From contig JAUXRN010000007.1 in the NCBI GenBank assembly GCA_030681835.1, positions 1-64,000 on the forward strand: DNA of 64,000 nt, written 5' to 3'. The DNA comes from Actinomycetota bacterium. GTDB lineage: Bacteria; Actinomycetota; Actinomycetes; S36-B12. Of the stretch, positions 18,972 to 27,414 are shown one piece after another. The notes beneath the pieces were generated by a model. It was not told the origin of the DNA, did not search any database, and was given only the letters and a program-made list of their open reading frames with translations. The translations under genes were made by a program, and so were the position numbers. Each line of letters starts with the position of its first letter. Within the stretch, counting starts at the first letter, position 1.

Positions 18972-21521
18972 GTGCCTGACGACGTGACCACCGAGGACGT
19001 CAGTCCCGGCCAGCACGGCCGTATCGAGCCGGTCGACCTCCAGACGGAGATGCAGCGGTCGTATCTCGACTACTCCATGTCGGTCATCGTGTCGCGGGCG
19101 CTCCCCGATGTGCGCGACGGATTGAAGCCGGTCCATCGACGGGTGCTGTACGCGATGTACGACGGTGGGTACCGGCCCGATCGCAACTTCTCCAAGAGTG
19201 CACGCGTGGTCGGCGACGTCATGGGCAGCTACCACCCGCATGGTGACAGCGCGATCTACGACGCCTTGGTCCGCCTCGCGCAGCCATGGTCCCTCCGCTA
19301 CCCGCTCGTCCAAGGCCAGGGCAATTTCGGGTCCCCCGGCAACGACCCGGCCGCCGCTCAGCGGTACACCGAGTGCCGCATGGCCCCGTTGGCCATGGAG
19401 ATGGTCCGCGACATCGACGAGGACACCGTCAATTTCGGGCCCAACTACGACGGCCGCACGCTCGAGCCGCTGGTCCTGCCGGCCCGGTTCCCCAACCTGC
19501 TGGTCAACGGGAGTTCGGGCATCGCGGTAGGCATGGCAACCAATATCCCGCCCCACAACTTGCGCGAGATCGCGGCCGCCGCCCAGTGGCTGCTGGCGCA
19601 TCCGGATGCCGATCGCGAGGAGCGCCAGGCTGCGCTGACCGGCATCGTCAAGGGCCCGGACTTCCCCACCGGCGCGCTGATCGTGGGCCGCAAGGGCATC
19701 GACGACGCCTACCGCACGGGCCGTGGCTCGATCACCATGCGCGCGGTCGTCACGGTCGAGGAGGACGCGCGCGGTCGCCAGGTCCTCGTGGTCACCGAGC
19801 TGCCGTACCAGGTCAACCCGGACAACCTCCTGCTGCGCATCGCCGAGCTCGTGGGCGACGGAAAGCTCACCGGGATCGCCGATGTCCGCGACGACTCGTC
19901 CTCGCGGACCGGCATGCGGCTCATGATCGAGCTCAAGCGGGACGCCGTGGCCCAGGTGGTCCTCAACCAGCTGTTCAAGCACACCCAGCTGCAGGACAAC
20001 TTCGGCGCCAACATGCTTGCCCTGGTCGATGGCGTGCCGAGGACGCTCACGCTCGAGCAGTTCATCCGGTACTGGATCGCCCACCAGATCGAGGTCATCC
20101 AGCGTCGCACCCGTTACCGCCTGCGCAAGGCCGAGGAGCGCGCGCACATTCTGCGCGGATACCTCAAGGCCCTCGATGCCCTTGACGCGGTGATCGCCCT
20201 GATCCGCGCCTCGGCGACGGTCGAGGACGCCCGGACCGGCCTCATGGAGCTACTGGAGATCGACGAGGTCCAGGCCACGGCGATCCTCGACATGCAGTTG
20301 CGTCGCCTGGCCGCCCTCGAGCGCCAGAAGATCATCGACGAGTACGAGGACCTGATGGCCCGGATTGCCGACTACGAGGGGATCCTGGCCAGCGAGCAGC
20401 GCCAGCGGACCATCGTGTCCGAGGAACTGGCCGAGATCACCGAGAAGTTCGGCGACGACCGGCGCACCGACTTCGTCGCCTGGGACGGCGATGTTACCGA
20501 CGAGGACCTCATCGCCGAGGAGGACGTCGTCGTCACGATCACGTCGGGCGGCTATGCCAAGCGCACACGCGCCGACTTGTACCGGTCCCAGCGTCGGGGC
20601 GGCAAGGGGGTCAAGGGGGCGGCGCTTCGCCAGGACGACGTCGTCGAGCACCTTTTCGTCAGCACCACCCACCACTGGATCCTGTTCTTCACGAACAAGG
20701 GCCGGGTGTACCGGGCAAAGGCGTACCAGTTGCCGGAGGCCGGCCGTGACGCGCGCGGCCAGCATGTCGCCAACCTGCTGGCTTTCCAGGCCGACGAGAC
20801 CATCGCGCAGGTCTTGGCCATCCCCAACTACGAGTCCACGCCCTTCCTGGTGCTGGCCACGCGCAGTGGCAAGGTCAAGAAGACCCGGCTCACCGAGTAC
20901 GACTCCACCCGGCAGGGCGGCATCATCGCGATCAGCCTTGCCCCGGACGACGAGGTGATCTCGGCTTGCCTGGTGTCGCAGGAAGACGATCTCCTGCTCG
21001 TCTCGAGCAAGGGCATGTCCGTGCGCTTCACCGCCAGTGACGAGTCGTTGCGACCGATGGGTCGCGACACGAGCGGCGTCATCGGAATGAGGTTCCGAGG
21101 CGGTGATTCCCTGCTGTCCATGGACGTCGTCCGGCCAGACACCTACGTCGTCACCATCACCGACGGAGGGTTCGGCAAGCGGACGCCCGTTGCCGAGTGG
21201 TCGGCCAAGGGCCGTGGCATCCTCGGCGTGCGGGCCATGAAGCTGGTCGAGCAGCGTGGCTCGCTCGTGGGTGCGCTTGTCTGCGATGAGACCGACCAGT
21301 TGTTCGCGGTCGCCTCCAACGGCGTCATCATCCGTACTCGTGTCGATCAGATCCGCTCCTCGGGCCGTGACACCATGGGGGTCACGCTGATGAACTTGGC
21401 CGAGGGCGACCTGATCGTGGCAGTCGCCCGGAGTGCGGAATCGGACGATGAGCCGGACGGCGACCCGGACGAGCCCGAGGCCGGCGCCGAGGTCGAGGCT
21501 GAGGAGGGAACGGCCGAGTGA
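18972..21521 (+). CDS. gyrA: DNA gyrase subunit A
   Basis: [51 protein letters not shown]. Confidence 0.98.
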   Translation: MPDDVTTEDVSPGQHGRIEPVDLQTEMQRSYLDYSMSVIVSRALPDVRDGLKPVHRRVLYAMYDGGYRPDRNFSKSARVVGDVMGSYHPHGDSAIYDALVRLAQPWSLRYPLVQGQGNFGSPGNDPAAAQRYTECRMAPLAMEMVRDIDEDTVNFGPNYDGRTLEPLVLPARFPNLLVNGSSGIAVGMATNIPPHNLREIAAAAQWLLAHPDADREERQAALTGIVKGPDFPTGALIVGRKGIDDAYRTGRGSITMRAVVTVEEDARGRQVLVVTELPYQVNPDNLLLRIAELVGDGKLTGIADVRDDSSSRTGMRLMIELKRDAVAQVVLNQLFKHTQLQDNFGANMLALVDGVPRTLTLEQFIRYWIAHQIEVIQRRTRYRLRKAEERAHILRGYLKALDALDAVIALIRASATVEDARTGLMELLEIDEVQATAILDMQLRRLAALERQKIIDEYEDLMARIADYEGILASEQRQRTIVSEELAEITEKFGDDRRTDFVAWDGDVTDEDLIAEEDVVVTITSGGYAKRTRADLYRSQRRGGKGVKGAALRQDDVVEHLFVSTTHHWILFFTNKGRVYRAKAYQLPEAGRDARGQHVANLLAFQADETIAQVLAIPNYESTPFLVLATRSGKVKKTRLTEYDSTRQGGIIAISLAPDDEVISACLVSQEDDLLLVSSKGMSVRFTASDESLRPMGRDTSGVIGMRFRGGDSLLSMDVVRPDTYVVTITDGGFGKRTPVAEWSAKGRGILGVRAMKLVEQRGSLVGALVCDETDQLFAVASNGVIIRTRVDQIRSSGRDTMGVTLMNLAEGDLIVAVARSAESDDEPDGDPDEPEAGAEVEAEEGTAE

Positions 21522-21910
21522 CGAACGGTGACGCGATCCGGGAGCCCCGGAGGGCCCGGCTTTACGTCACCCGGGTCGATCCTTGGTCGGTCACCAAGGC
21601 CGCGTTCATGCTGGCGCTGTCCATCGGGATCGTCCTGGTAGTCGCCGTGGCGCTGCTGTGGTGGCTGCTCGACGTCACCGGGGTGTTCCTCACCGTGTCG
21701 CGGACCATCGACGAGGTGGTCGGGTCCGCCACCTCTGGGTTCGACCTGCTCAACTACCTGGAGTTCTCCCGGGTCATGGGCGTGGCGGTCATCGTCGCGT
21801 CGGTGGAGATCGTCCTCATCTCCTTCCTGGCGACCCTTTTCGCCCTGATCTACAACCTGAGCGTGGGAATCACGGGTGGGGTCGAGGTGGTTCTCTCCGA
21901 CGAGGTCTGA
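21518..21910 (+). CDS. DUF3566-type membrane protein
   Basis: [40 protein letters not shown]; directly after gyrA. Confidence 0.85.
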   Translation: MTNGDAIREPRRARLYVTRVDPWSVTKAAFMLALSIGIVLVVAVALLWWLLDVTGVFLTVSRTIDEVVGSATSGFDLLNYLEFSRVMGVAVIVASVEIVLISFLATLFALIYNLSVGITGGVEVVLSDEV

Positions 21911-21959
21911 CCACCCGATCGACCGCCCCCGAGCAGTCGGGTAGTCTCACGGGTCGTTC

Positions 21960-22034
21960 GGGCCTATAGCTCAGTTTGGTTAGAGCGCTTCCCTGATAAG
22001 GAAGAGGTCGGTGGTTCAAGTCCACCTAGGCCCA
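21960..22034 (+). tRNA. tRNA-Ile (GAT)
   Basis: Acceptor GGGCCTA/TAGGCCC + A; anticodon arm CTTCCCTGATAAGGAAG; T-arm GGTTCAAGTCC. Confidence 0.97.
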
Positions 22035-22035
22035 C

Positions 22036-22161
22036 ATGAAGAAACTGTTGCTGCTCATCGTGCTCGCTGGCGTCGGCTACCTGGTCTACCGCCAGATCGC
22101 CGCAAACAAGGCCGAGCAGGACCTCTGGTCCGAGGCCACCAGCGAGCCCGATCTTCGCTAA
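22036..22161 (+). CDS. DLW-39-family-like micro-protein, 41 aa (MKKLLLLIVLAGVGYLVYRQIAANKAEQDLWSEATSEPDLR)
   Basis: Hand translation; one TM + DLW motif; between tRNA-Ile and tRNA-Ala; below track cut-off. Confidence 0.88.
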   Translation: MKKLLLLIVLAGVGYLVYRQIAANKAEQDLWSEATSEPDLR

Positions 22162-22177
22162 CGATCCACGGATCGTT
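22160..22177 (+). terminator. Hairpin AACGATCC-AC-GGATCGTT between DLW-39-like ORF and tRNA-Ala
   Basis: Perfect 8-bp inverted repeat; no T tract (processing hairpin or weak terminator). Confidence 0.45.
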
Positions 22178-22180
22178 CGC

Positions 22181-22253
22181 GGGGGCTTAGCTCAGCTGGT
22201 AGAGCGCTGCCTTTGCAAGGCAGAAGTCAGGGGTTCGAGTCCCCTAGCCTCCA
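22181..22253 (+). tRNA. tRNA-Ala (TGC)
   Basis: Acceptor GGGGGCT/AGCCTCC + A; anticodon arm CTGCCTTTGCAAGGCAG; T-arm AGGGGTTCGAGTCCCCT. Confidence 0.97.
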
Positions 22254-22331
22254 CACCTGCCTCCGGCACGCCCCAAAGTTGGCGGCCTCCCGAGAAAACC
22301 GACGTATCTGCCCGTGTGTTGACACCGCGAG

Positions 22332-22370
22332 TATCGCGATATAACGTAAGCGCATCGCAACATAGTGCGA
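22332..22370. promoter_or_regulatory. Candidate PadR operator: palindrome TATCGCGATA (22332-22341) and inverted repeat TCGCA-N6-TGCGA (22355-22370)
   Basis: Perfect dyads 18-56 bp upstream of PadR ATG 22388. Confidence 0.5.
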
Positions 22371-22387
22371 AAGAAAGAGGCATAGTA

Positions 22388-22957
22388 ATGACTGCATCAC
22401 AACACGAACACGACTCACACAGAGGCCGCGGCCGAGGCAGGGGCTTCGGCGGACCCGGTGGTCCAGGCGGGCCCGGCCCCTGGGGGCCGAACCCGTGGGG
22501 ACGGGGTCCGCGCCGGCGCCGGCGCGAGCGCGGCGACGTGCGGGCTTCCATCCTGCTGCTCCTCGCGGAGCAGCCCCGGCATGGCTATCAGATCCTGACC
22601 GAGCTGGCCGACCGAAGCGAAGGCCAGTGGCAGCCCTCTCCCGGCTCGATCTACCCCGTCCTGAAGCGACTGGCCCGCGACGGGCTGGTCCGCGCCGACC
22701 ACGAGGACGGCAAGCGGATCTTCTCCCTCACGGAGGAAGGACGCGACGTCGTGGCCGCCGAGGCCACGGCTTGGGGAACCCCATGGCAGTCGATGGCGGA
22801 CGAGGCGGACCCCGCCGAGGTGCTCTGGACCGAGGGCCGGCAGCTGAGCGCTGCGGTGTGGCAGGTCGCCCAACTCGAGGACCCCACGCAGATCCAGTCG
22901 GCGGCCGCCGTGCTGGCGGATGCCCGCAAGCGCATCTACGCGGTGCTGGCGCATTAG
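22388..22957 (+). CDS. PadR-family transcriptional regulator with Gly/Pro-rich N-terminal extension
   Basis: RASILLLLAEQPRHGYQILTELADRSEGQWQPSPGSIYPVLKRLARDGLV. Confidence 0.93.
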   Translation: MTASQHEHDSHRGRGRGRGFGGPGGPGGPGPWGPNPWGRGPRRRRRERGDVRASILLLLAEQPRHGYQILTELADRSEGQWQPSPGSIYPVLKRLARDGLVRADHEDGKRIFSLTEEGRDVVAAEATAWGTPWQSMADEADPAEVLWTEGRQLSAAVWQVAQLEDPTQIQSAAAVLADARKRIYAVLAH

Positions 22958-22963
22958 CCAGGG

Positions 22964-22995
22964 GCGAGGGGGCGGGACCCGTCCCGCCCCCTCGC
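22964..22995. terminator. Intrinsic-type hairpin, 15-bp perfect stem
   Basis: GCGAGGGGGCGGGAC-CC-GTCCCGCCCCCTCGC just after PadR stop; no U tract. Confidence 0.7.
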
Positions 22996-23018
22996 GGGTC
23001 ATGCGGCAGGATGGCCGC

Positions 23019-23537
23019 ATGACGACGACTGCGACCCTGCACACCTCCCTGGGCGACATCCACGTGAATCTCTTCGCCGACCAGGCGCCCAAGACGGTGC
23101 GGAACTTCACCGGACTGGCCGAAGGCACGCAGGAATGGACCGATCCGTCGGTGCGTGCCAAGTCCCTCAAGCCGCTGTACGACGGCACGATCTTCCATCG
23201 GATCATCCCGGGCTTCATGATCCAGGGCGGGGATCCACTGGGCACGGGGACCGGGGGGCCCGGTTACAAGTTCGCCGACGAGTTCCATCCGGAACTGACC
23301 TTCGACCGGCCCTACCTGCTCGCGATGGCCAACGCCGGACCGAACACCAATGGCTCCCAGTTCTTCATCACCGTCGCCCCGACGGCCTGGCTCAACTTCA
23401 AGCACAGCATCTTCGGGGAGGTGGCCGACCAGGCGTCCCGCGACGTCGTGGACGCGATCGCTGCCGTGGCGACCGGCCGGGCCGACCGTCCGATCGAGGA
23501 CGTTGCCATCACGTCCATCACCATCACGCGCGCCTGA
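23019..23537 (+). CDS. Peptidyl-prolyl cis-trans isomerase, cyclophilin type
   Basis: TVRNFTGLAEGT...IFHRIIPGFMIQGGDPLGTGTGGPGYKF...GSQFFIT. Confidence 0.95.
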   Translation: MTTTATLHTSLGDIHVNLFADQAPKTVRNFTGLAEGTQEWTDPSVRAKSLKPLYDGTIFHRIIPGFMIQGGDPLGTGTGGPGYKFADEFHPELTFDRPYLLAMANAGPNTNGSQFFITVAPTAWLNFKHSIFGEVADQASRDVVDAIAAVATGRADRPIEDVAITSITITRA

Positions 23538-23541
23538 ACCC

Positions 23542-24399
23542 GTGACCGAGCCGGTAGGCCTGCCGGCCTGCTACCGGCACCCCGACCGGGTGACCGGGAT
23601 CCGCTGCACCCGTTGCGAGCGGCCCATCTGTCCGGAGTGCATGATCGCCGCACCGGTGGGATTCCAGTGCCCGGATTGCGTGGCCCTTGCGTCGCGTCAG
23701 GTCCGCCAGCCGACCACGGTCGCCGGGGCCACGCTGATCGCCCGGCCCGTGGTCACCTACTCGCTGATCGGCATCACCGCAGCCATCTACCTGGCCCAGA
23801 TGGCCATCGGGGTGAACGCCGTTGCCGGCGACTACGGGATGTGGCCCGTCGGGATCGCGGTCAACGGCGAGTGGTGGCGGTTGGTGTCAGCCGCCTTCCT
23901 GCACGGCTCGTTCCTTCACATCGCCTTCAACATGTACGTGCTCTTCGCCCTCGGCCCGACCCTCGAGAGGATCCTCGGGCATGGCCGGTACCTCGCGCTG
24001 TACCTCCTCGCCGCGCTGGGCGGCGGAGTGGCGTCCTACGTCTTCTCCGACCTCCGCACGGTGTCCGTCGGTGCGAGCGGGGCCATCTTCGGACTCATGG
24101 GCGCCTTGGTGGTCGCGGGACGAAGGCTCAAGTACGACATCACCCAGGTACTCGTGCTGCTGGGAATCAACGTGGTGATTGGCTTCCTCGCTCCCGGGGT
24201 GGACTGGCGCGCGCACCTCGGCGGCCTGGTCACCGGTGCCGCCGTGGCGGCCATCATGGTCTTCGCCCCTGCCCGACACCGCACGGTCGTCCAGGTCGGC
24301 GGAGTGCTGGCGCTTCTTGTCGTCATGGGCGCGTTGACCATGTGGCGGACAGCGCAGATCCAGGACTACCTGGCACCGCTGGGCATCGTGGGTACCTGA
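23542..24399 (+). CDS. Rhomboid-family intramembrane serine protease with N-terminal Cys-rich zinc-binding-like domain
   Basis: GASGAIFG Ser motif, HLGGLVTG; N-term CYRHP..CTRCERPICPECM..CPDC. Confidence 0.92.
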   Translation: MTEPVGLPACYRHPDRVTGIRCTRCERPICPECMIAAPVGFQCPDCVALASRQVRQPTTVAGATLIARPVVTYSLIGITAAIYLAQMAIGVNAVAGDYGMWPVGIAVNGEWWRLVSAAFLHGSFLHIAFNMYVLFALGPTLERILGHGRYLALYLLAALGGGVASYVFSDLRTVSVGASGAIFGLMGALVVAGRRLKYDITQVLVLLGINVVIGFLAPGVDWRAHLGGLVTGAAVAAIMVFAPARHRTVVQVGGVLALLVVMGALTMWRTAQIQDYLAPLGIVGT

Positions 24400-24444
24400 C
24401 TTGGCACAATCACCCCTACTGACCGCCCGTCAGTGGCCGTGACG

Positions 24445-25617
24445 ATGGGAGTCCTCGTGAGCACTACCGATGCCGTGATCGTGTCCGCCGTCCGCACCCC
24501 TGTGGGGATCGGAAAGCCCGAGAAGGGCGTGCTCAGCGGGATCCACCCGGTGGACCTCTCGGCCATCGTGCTGCGCGCGGTCACTGAGCGTGCAGGAGTG
24601 GATCCGGCCCTGGTCGACGACGTGATCTGGGGATGCGTGTCGCAGGTAGGCGAGCAGGGCGTCAACGTCGCAAGGAACGCCGTCCTCACGGCCGGGTTCC
24701 CCGAGGAGGTCCCCGGCACCTCGATCGACCGGCAGTGCGGATCGAGCCAGCAGGCCGTCACGTTCGCGGCGGCCAGCGTGATCGCCGGTCACCAGGACAT
24801 CGTCATCGCGGGTGGTGTCGAGTCGATGTCGCGGGTGCCGATGTTCTCCAACATGGTCGGCGGTGAAGGCCCCTTCCCGGCTTCGATGCATGCCCGATAC
24901 GACAACGGACTGGTGCCGCAGGGGATCAGCGCCGAGATGATCGCCGCCAAGTGGGGGCTCAGCCGTGCCTACCTTGATGAGCTGGCCGCCGCCTCCCAGC
25001 AGCGGGCCGCAGCGGCCCGCTCGGCCGGCCTGTTCGACGCCGAGATCGTCCCGGTCCATGCTCTCCAGGGCACCGTGACCGAGGACCAGGGCATCCGGCC
25101 GGACACCACGGTGGAGTCGCTGGCTGCCCTGAAGACGCCATTCCAGGCCGATGGCGTGGTCACCGCTGGCAACGCCTCGCAGATCTCCGACGGGTCGGCC
25201 GCCCTGCTGATCATGAGCTCGACGAAAGCAGCAGAGCTGGGCCTGAAGCCGATCGCCCGGATCCACACCGTGGCGATGGCCGGTGTCGACCCGGTCATCA
25301 TGCTCACCGGGCCCATCCCGGCCACCGAGCGAGCCATCAAGAAATCGGGGCTGGCCCTGTCCGACATCGGCGCGTTCGAGGTCAATGAGGCCTTTGCCTC
25401 CGTCATCGGGGCCTGGCTTGCCGACACCGGGGCAGATCACGCGCTGACGAATATCAACGGCGGGGCAATCGCCCTCGGCCACCCGCTGGGCGCCTCCGGC
25501 GCACGGCTCATGACGACACTCGTGCATCACATGCAGCGCAGCGGGACTCGCTACGGCCTGCAGACGATGTGCGAGGGCGGCGGCATGGCGAACGCCACGA
25601 TCCTCGAGTTGTTGTAG
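24445..25617 (+). CDS. Thiolase / acetyl-CoA acyltransferase
   Basis: IDRQCGSSQQAV active-site Cys; NINGGAIALGHPLGASGARL; CEGGGMANA. Confidence 0.95.
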   Translation: MGVLVSTTDAVIVSAVRTPVGIGKPEKGVLSGIHPVDLSAIVLRAVTERAGVDPALVDDVIWGCVSQVGEQGVNVARNAVLTAGFPEEVPGTSIDRQCGSSQQAVTFAAASVIAGHQDIVIAGGVESMSRVPMFSNMVGGEGPFPASMHARYDNGLVPQGISAEMIAAKWGLSRAYLDELAAASQQRAAAARSAGLFDAEIVPVHALQGTVTEDQGIRPDTTVESLAALKTPFQADGVVTAGNASQISDGSAALLIMSSTKAAELGLKPIARIHTVAMAGVDPVIMLTGPIPATERAIKKSGLALSDIGAFEVNEAFASVIGAWLADTGADHALTNINGGAIALGHPLGASGARLMTTLVHHMQRSGTRYGLQTMCEGGGMANATILELL

Positions 25618-25699
25618 CCGGCCTGTGGACGAGCCGCACAAGCGCACGCACTCATCCACAGGGTTATCCCCAGCTGGGGATGAATGACATTCGTGTAAG
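25618..25699. other. Convergent intergenic region with DnaA-box-like 9-mers and CCCCAGCTGGGG palindrome
   Basis: TGTGGACGA (25624-), TCATCCACA 25652-25660, TTATCCCCA 25664-25672, palindrome 25668-25679. Confidence 0.4.
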
Positions 25700-25966
25700 T
25701 CAGCGCCAGCGGGTCGAGAGAACGAAGCCGCCGGCGATGAACGCGAAGCCGATGCCGACGTTGATGATCGGGGACAGGTCGCGCATCACGGGGATCTGCG
25801 AGCCGGCGATGTAGTAGACGACGATCCAGGCCAGTCCGATGCAGAACAGGGCGACCATGGTGGGAGCCAGCCAGCGCGGCGAGCCGAGCCGAGCGATCTT
25901 CCGCTCGCCCTTGCCGGTGGGCGGCGGTGTGTAGGCATCCTTCTTGCGTCCCTTGGACTCGGGCAC
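25700..25966 (-). CDS. crgA: Cell division protein CrgA
   Basis: PESKGRKKDAYTPPP...WLAPTMVALFCIGLAWIVVYYIAG...LSPIINVGIGFAFIAGGFVLSTRWR; GTG 25966. Confidence 0.95.
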   Translation of the reverse strand: MPESKGRKKDAYTPPPTGKGERKIARLGSPRWLAPTMVALFCIGLAWIVVYYIAGSQIPVMRDLSPIINVGIGFAFIAGGFVLSTRWR

Positions 25967-26035
25967 GGGGCGTCCTTCCGTTCGGTCGTGCGGCCAGCCT
26001 GCCACACCTGTCGCCGCTGCGGTTACCGTGGACTC

Positions 26036-26791
26036 GTGCGGTGGTCCTGGAATACGTCGACGACCCGGGTGCGCCCGGCAGTCGTGGCGAGCGGACTGGT
26101 CTTCGCGCTGGCCGGCCTGATGTTCGTCGTTGCGGCCAACACCAGCCAGGGCACGGACCTGCGGGCGCAGCGGGCCACCGAGTTGCGTGACCTGGTCCGG
26201 CAGCGCTCCGCGCACCTCGAGGCGACGGCGGCCCAGGTCGCCGGGCAGCAGCAGGTGGTCGACGACCTGGCGGCCGGACGGATCGGGGATCCCGCGGTCG
26301 CCGGGGCCCGTGCCGCCGTCGCCGGCCTGGCGCCGCCGGCCGGCCTGACTGAGGTCCTCGGCCGCGGGCTCACGGTCTCCCTGGACGATGCCCCGCCCCG
26401 AGACCCAGACGATCCGCTGTGGGCCGCCATCTCGGCGAACGATGTGATCGTCCATCAGGCCGACGTGCAGGCGGTGGTGAACGCCCTGTGGCGCGGAGGT
26501 GCAACAGCCCTCCAGGTCATGGACCAAAGGATCGTCGCGACCAGTTCCGTCCAGTGCGTGGGCAACACCCTCCTGCTTCAGGGCAGGGTGTACTCACCGC
26601 CCTACACGATCACGGCCGTTGGCCCGATCAAGCGGATGCGCGCGGCTCTTCGGGCTGACCCGGTGGTGGCCGCGTACCGGTCGTGGGCCGATGTCGTCGG
26701 GTTGGGATACGACGTGGTGCGACGCAACGAGGTCACGATTCCCGGCTACGACGTCCCGGTCACGATGGCCTACGCACGCACGACAGAATGA
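26036..26791 (+). CDS. DUF881-family protein
   Basis: LGRGLTVSLDDAP, NALWRGGATALQVMDQRIVATSSVQCVGNTLLLQGR, YSPPYTITAVG. Confidence 0.9.
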   Translation: MRWSWNTSTTRVRPAVVASGLVFALAGLMFVVAANTSQGTDLRAQRATELRDLVRQRSAHLEATAAQVAGQQQVVDDLAAGRIGDPAVAGARAAVAGLAPPAGLTEVLGRGLTVSLDDAPPRDPDDPLWAAISANDVIVHQADVQAVVNALWRGGATALQVMDQRIVATSSVQCVGNTLLLQGRVYSPPYTITAVGPIKRMRAALRADPVVAAYRSWADVVGLGYDVVRRNEVTIPGYDVPVTMAYARTTE

Positions 26792-27414
26792 CGCCCGTGG
26801 CGCGCATCCTCGTGGTGGACAACTACGACTCGTTCGTGTTCAACCTGGTCCAGTACCTCGCCCAACTGGGGGCCGATGTCGACGTGCGCCGCAACGATGC
26901 CGTCAGCACCGATGAGGCAAGGGCGTTCGACGGCGTCCTGCTCTCGCCCGGTCCGGGAACTCCCGAGGACGCAGGCGTCTGCATGGACATGGTCCGGGAC
27001 GTCGCGGGCAGCGTGCCGATCTTCGGGGTTTGCCTGGGCCACCAGGCGATCGCCGCCGCATACGGCGCGACCGTAAGCCGTGCCCCTGAGCTGCTTCATG
27101 GCAAGACCTCGGAGGTCCTCCACACTGGCGAGGGGGTCCTGGCCGGGCTCCCGTCGCCCTTCATCGCTACCAGGTACCACTCCCTCGCCGTGGACCCTGC
27201 TACCGTCCCCGACGAGCTGAGCGTCACGGGGGCCACGGCCAGCGGCGTGATCATGGCGCTGCGCCATCGAGACCTGGCCGTCGAGGGCGTGCAGTTCCAC
27301 CCTGAGTCGGTGCTCACGGAAGGCGGCCACCTCATGCTGGCCAACTGGCTTGCCGAGTGCGGGGACCCCGCGGCCCGGGCCAGGGCGGCCGGGCTGTCCC
27401 CGGTCGTTGGCTAG
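26788..27414 (+). CDS. Class I glutamine amidotransferase, TrpG/PabA-type
   Basis: VVDNYDSFVFNLVQYL, LSPGPGTPEDAG, FGVCLGHQAIAAAYG, VEGVQFHPES. Confidence 0.95.
   Translation: MTPVARILVVDNYDSFVFNLVQYLAQLGADVDVRRNDAVSTDEARAFDGVLLSPGPGTPEDAGVCMDMVRDVAGSVPIFGVCLGHQAIAAAYGATVSRAPELLHGKTSEVLHTGEGVLAGLPSPFIATRYHSLAVDPATVPDELSVTGATASGVIMALRHRDLAVEGVQFHPESVLTEGGHLMLANWLAECGDPAARARAAGLSPVVG

Noticed and set aside
17608-20147. Long minus ORFs antisense to gyrB/gyrA (17608-18801, 18654-20147)
   Set aside because: Codon-bias shadows of gyrase genes.
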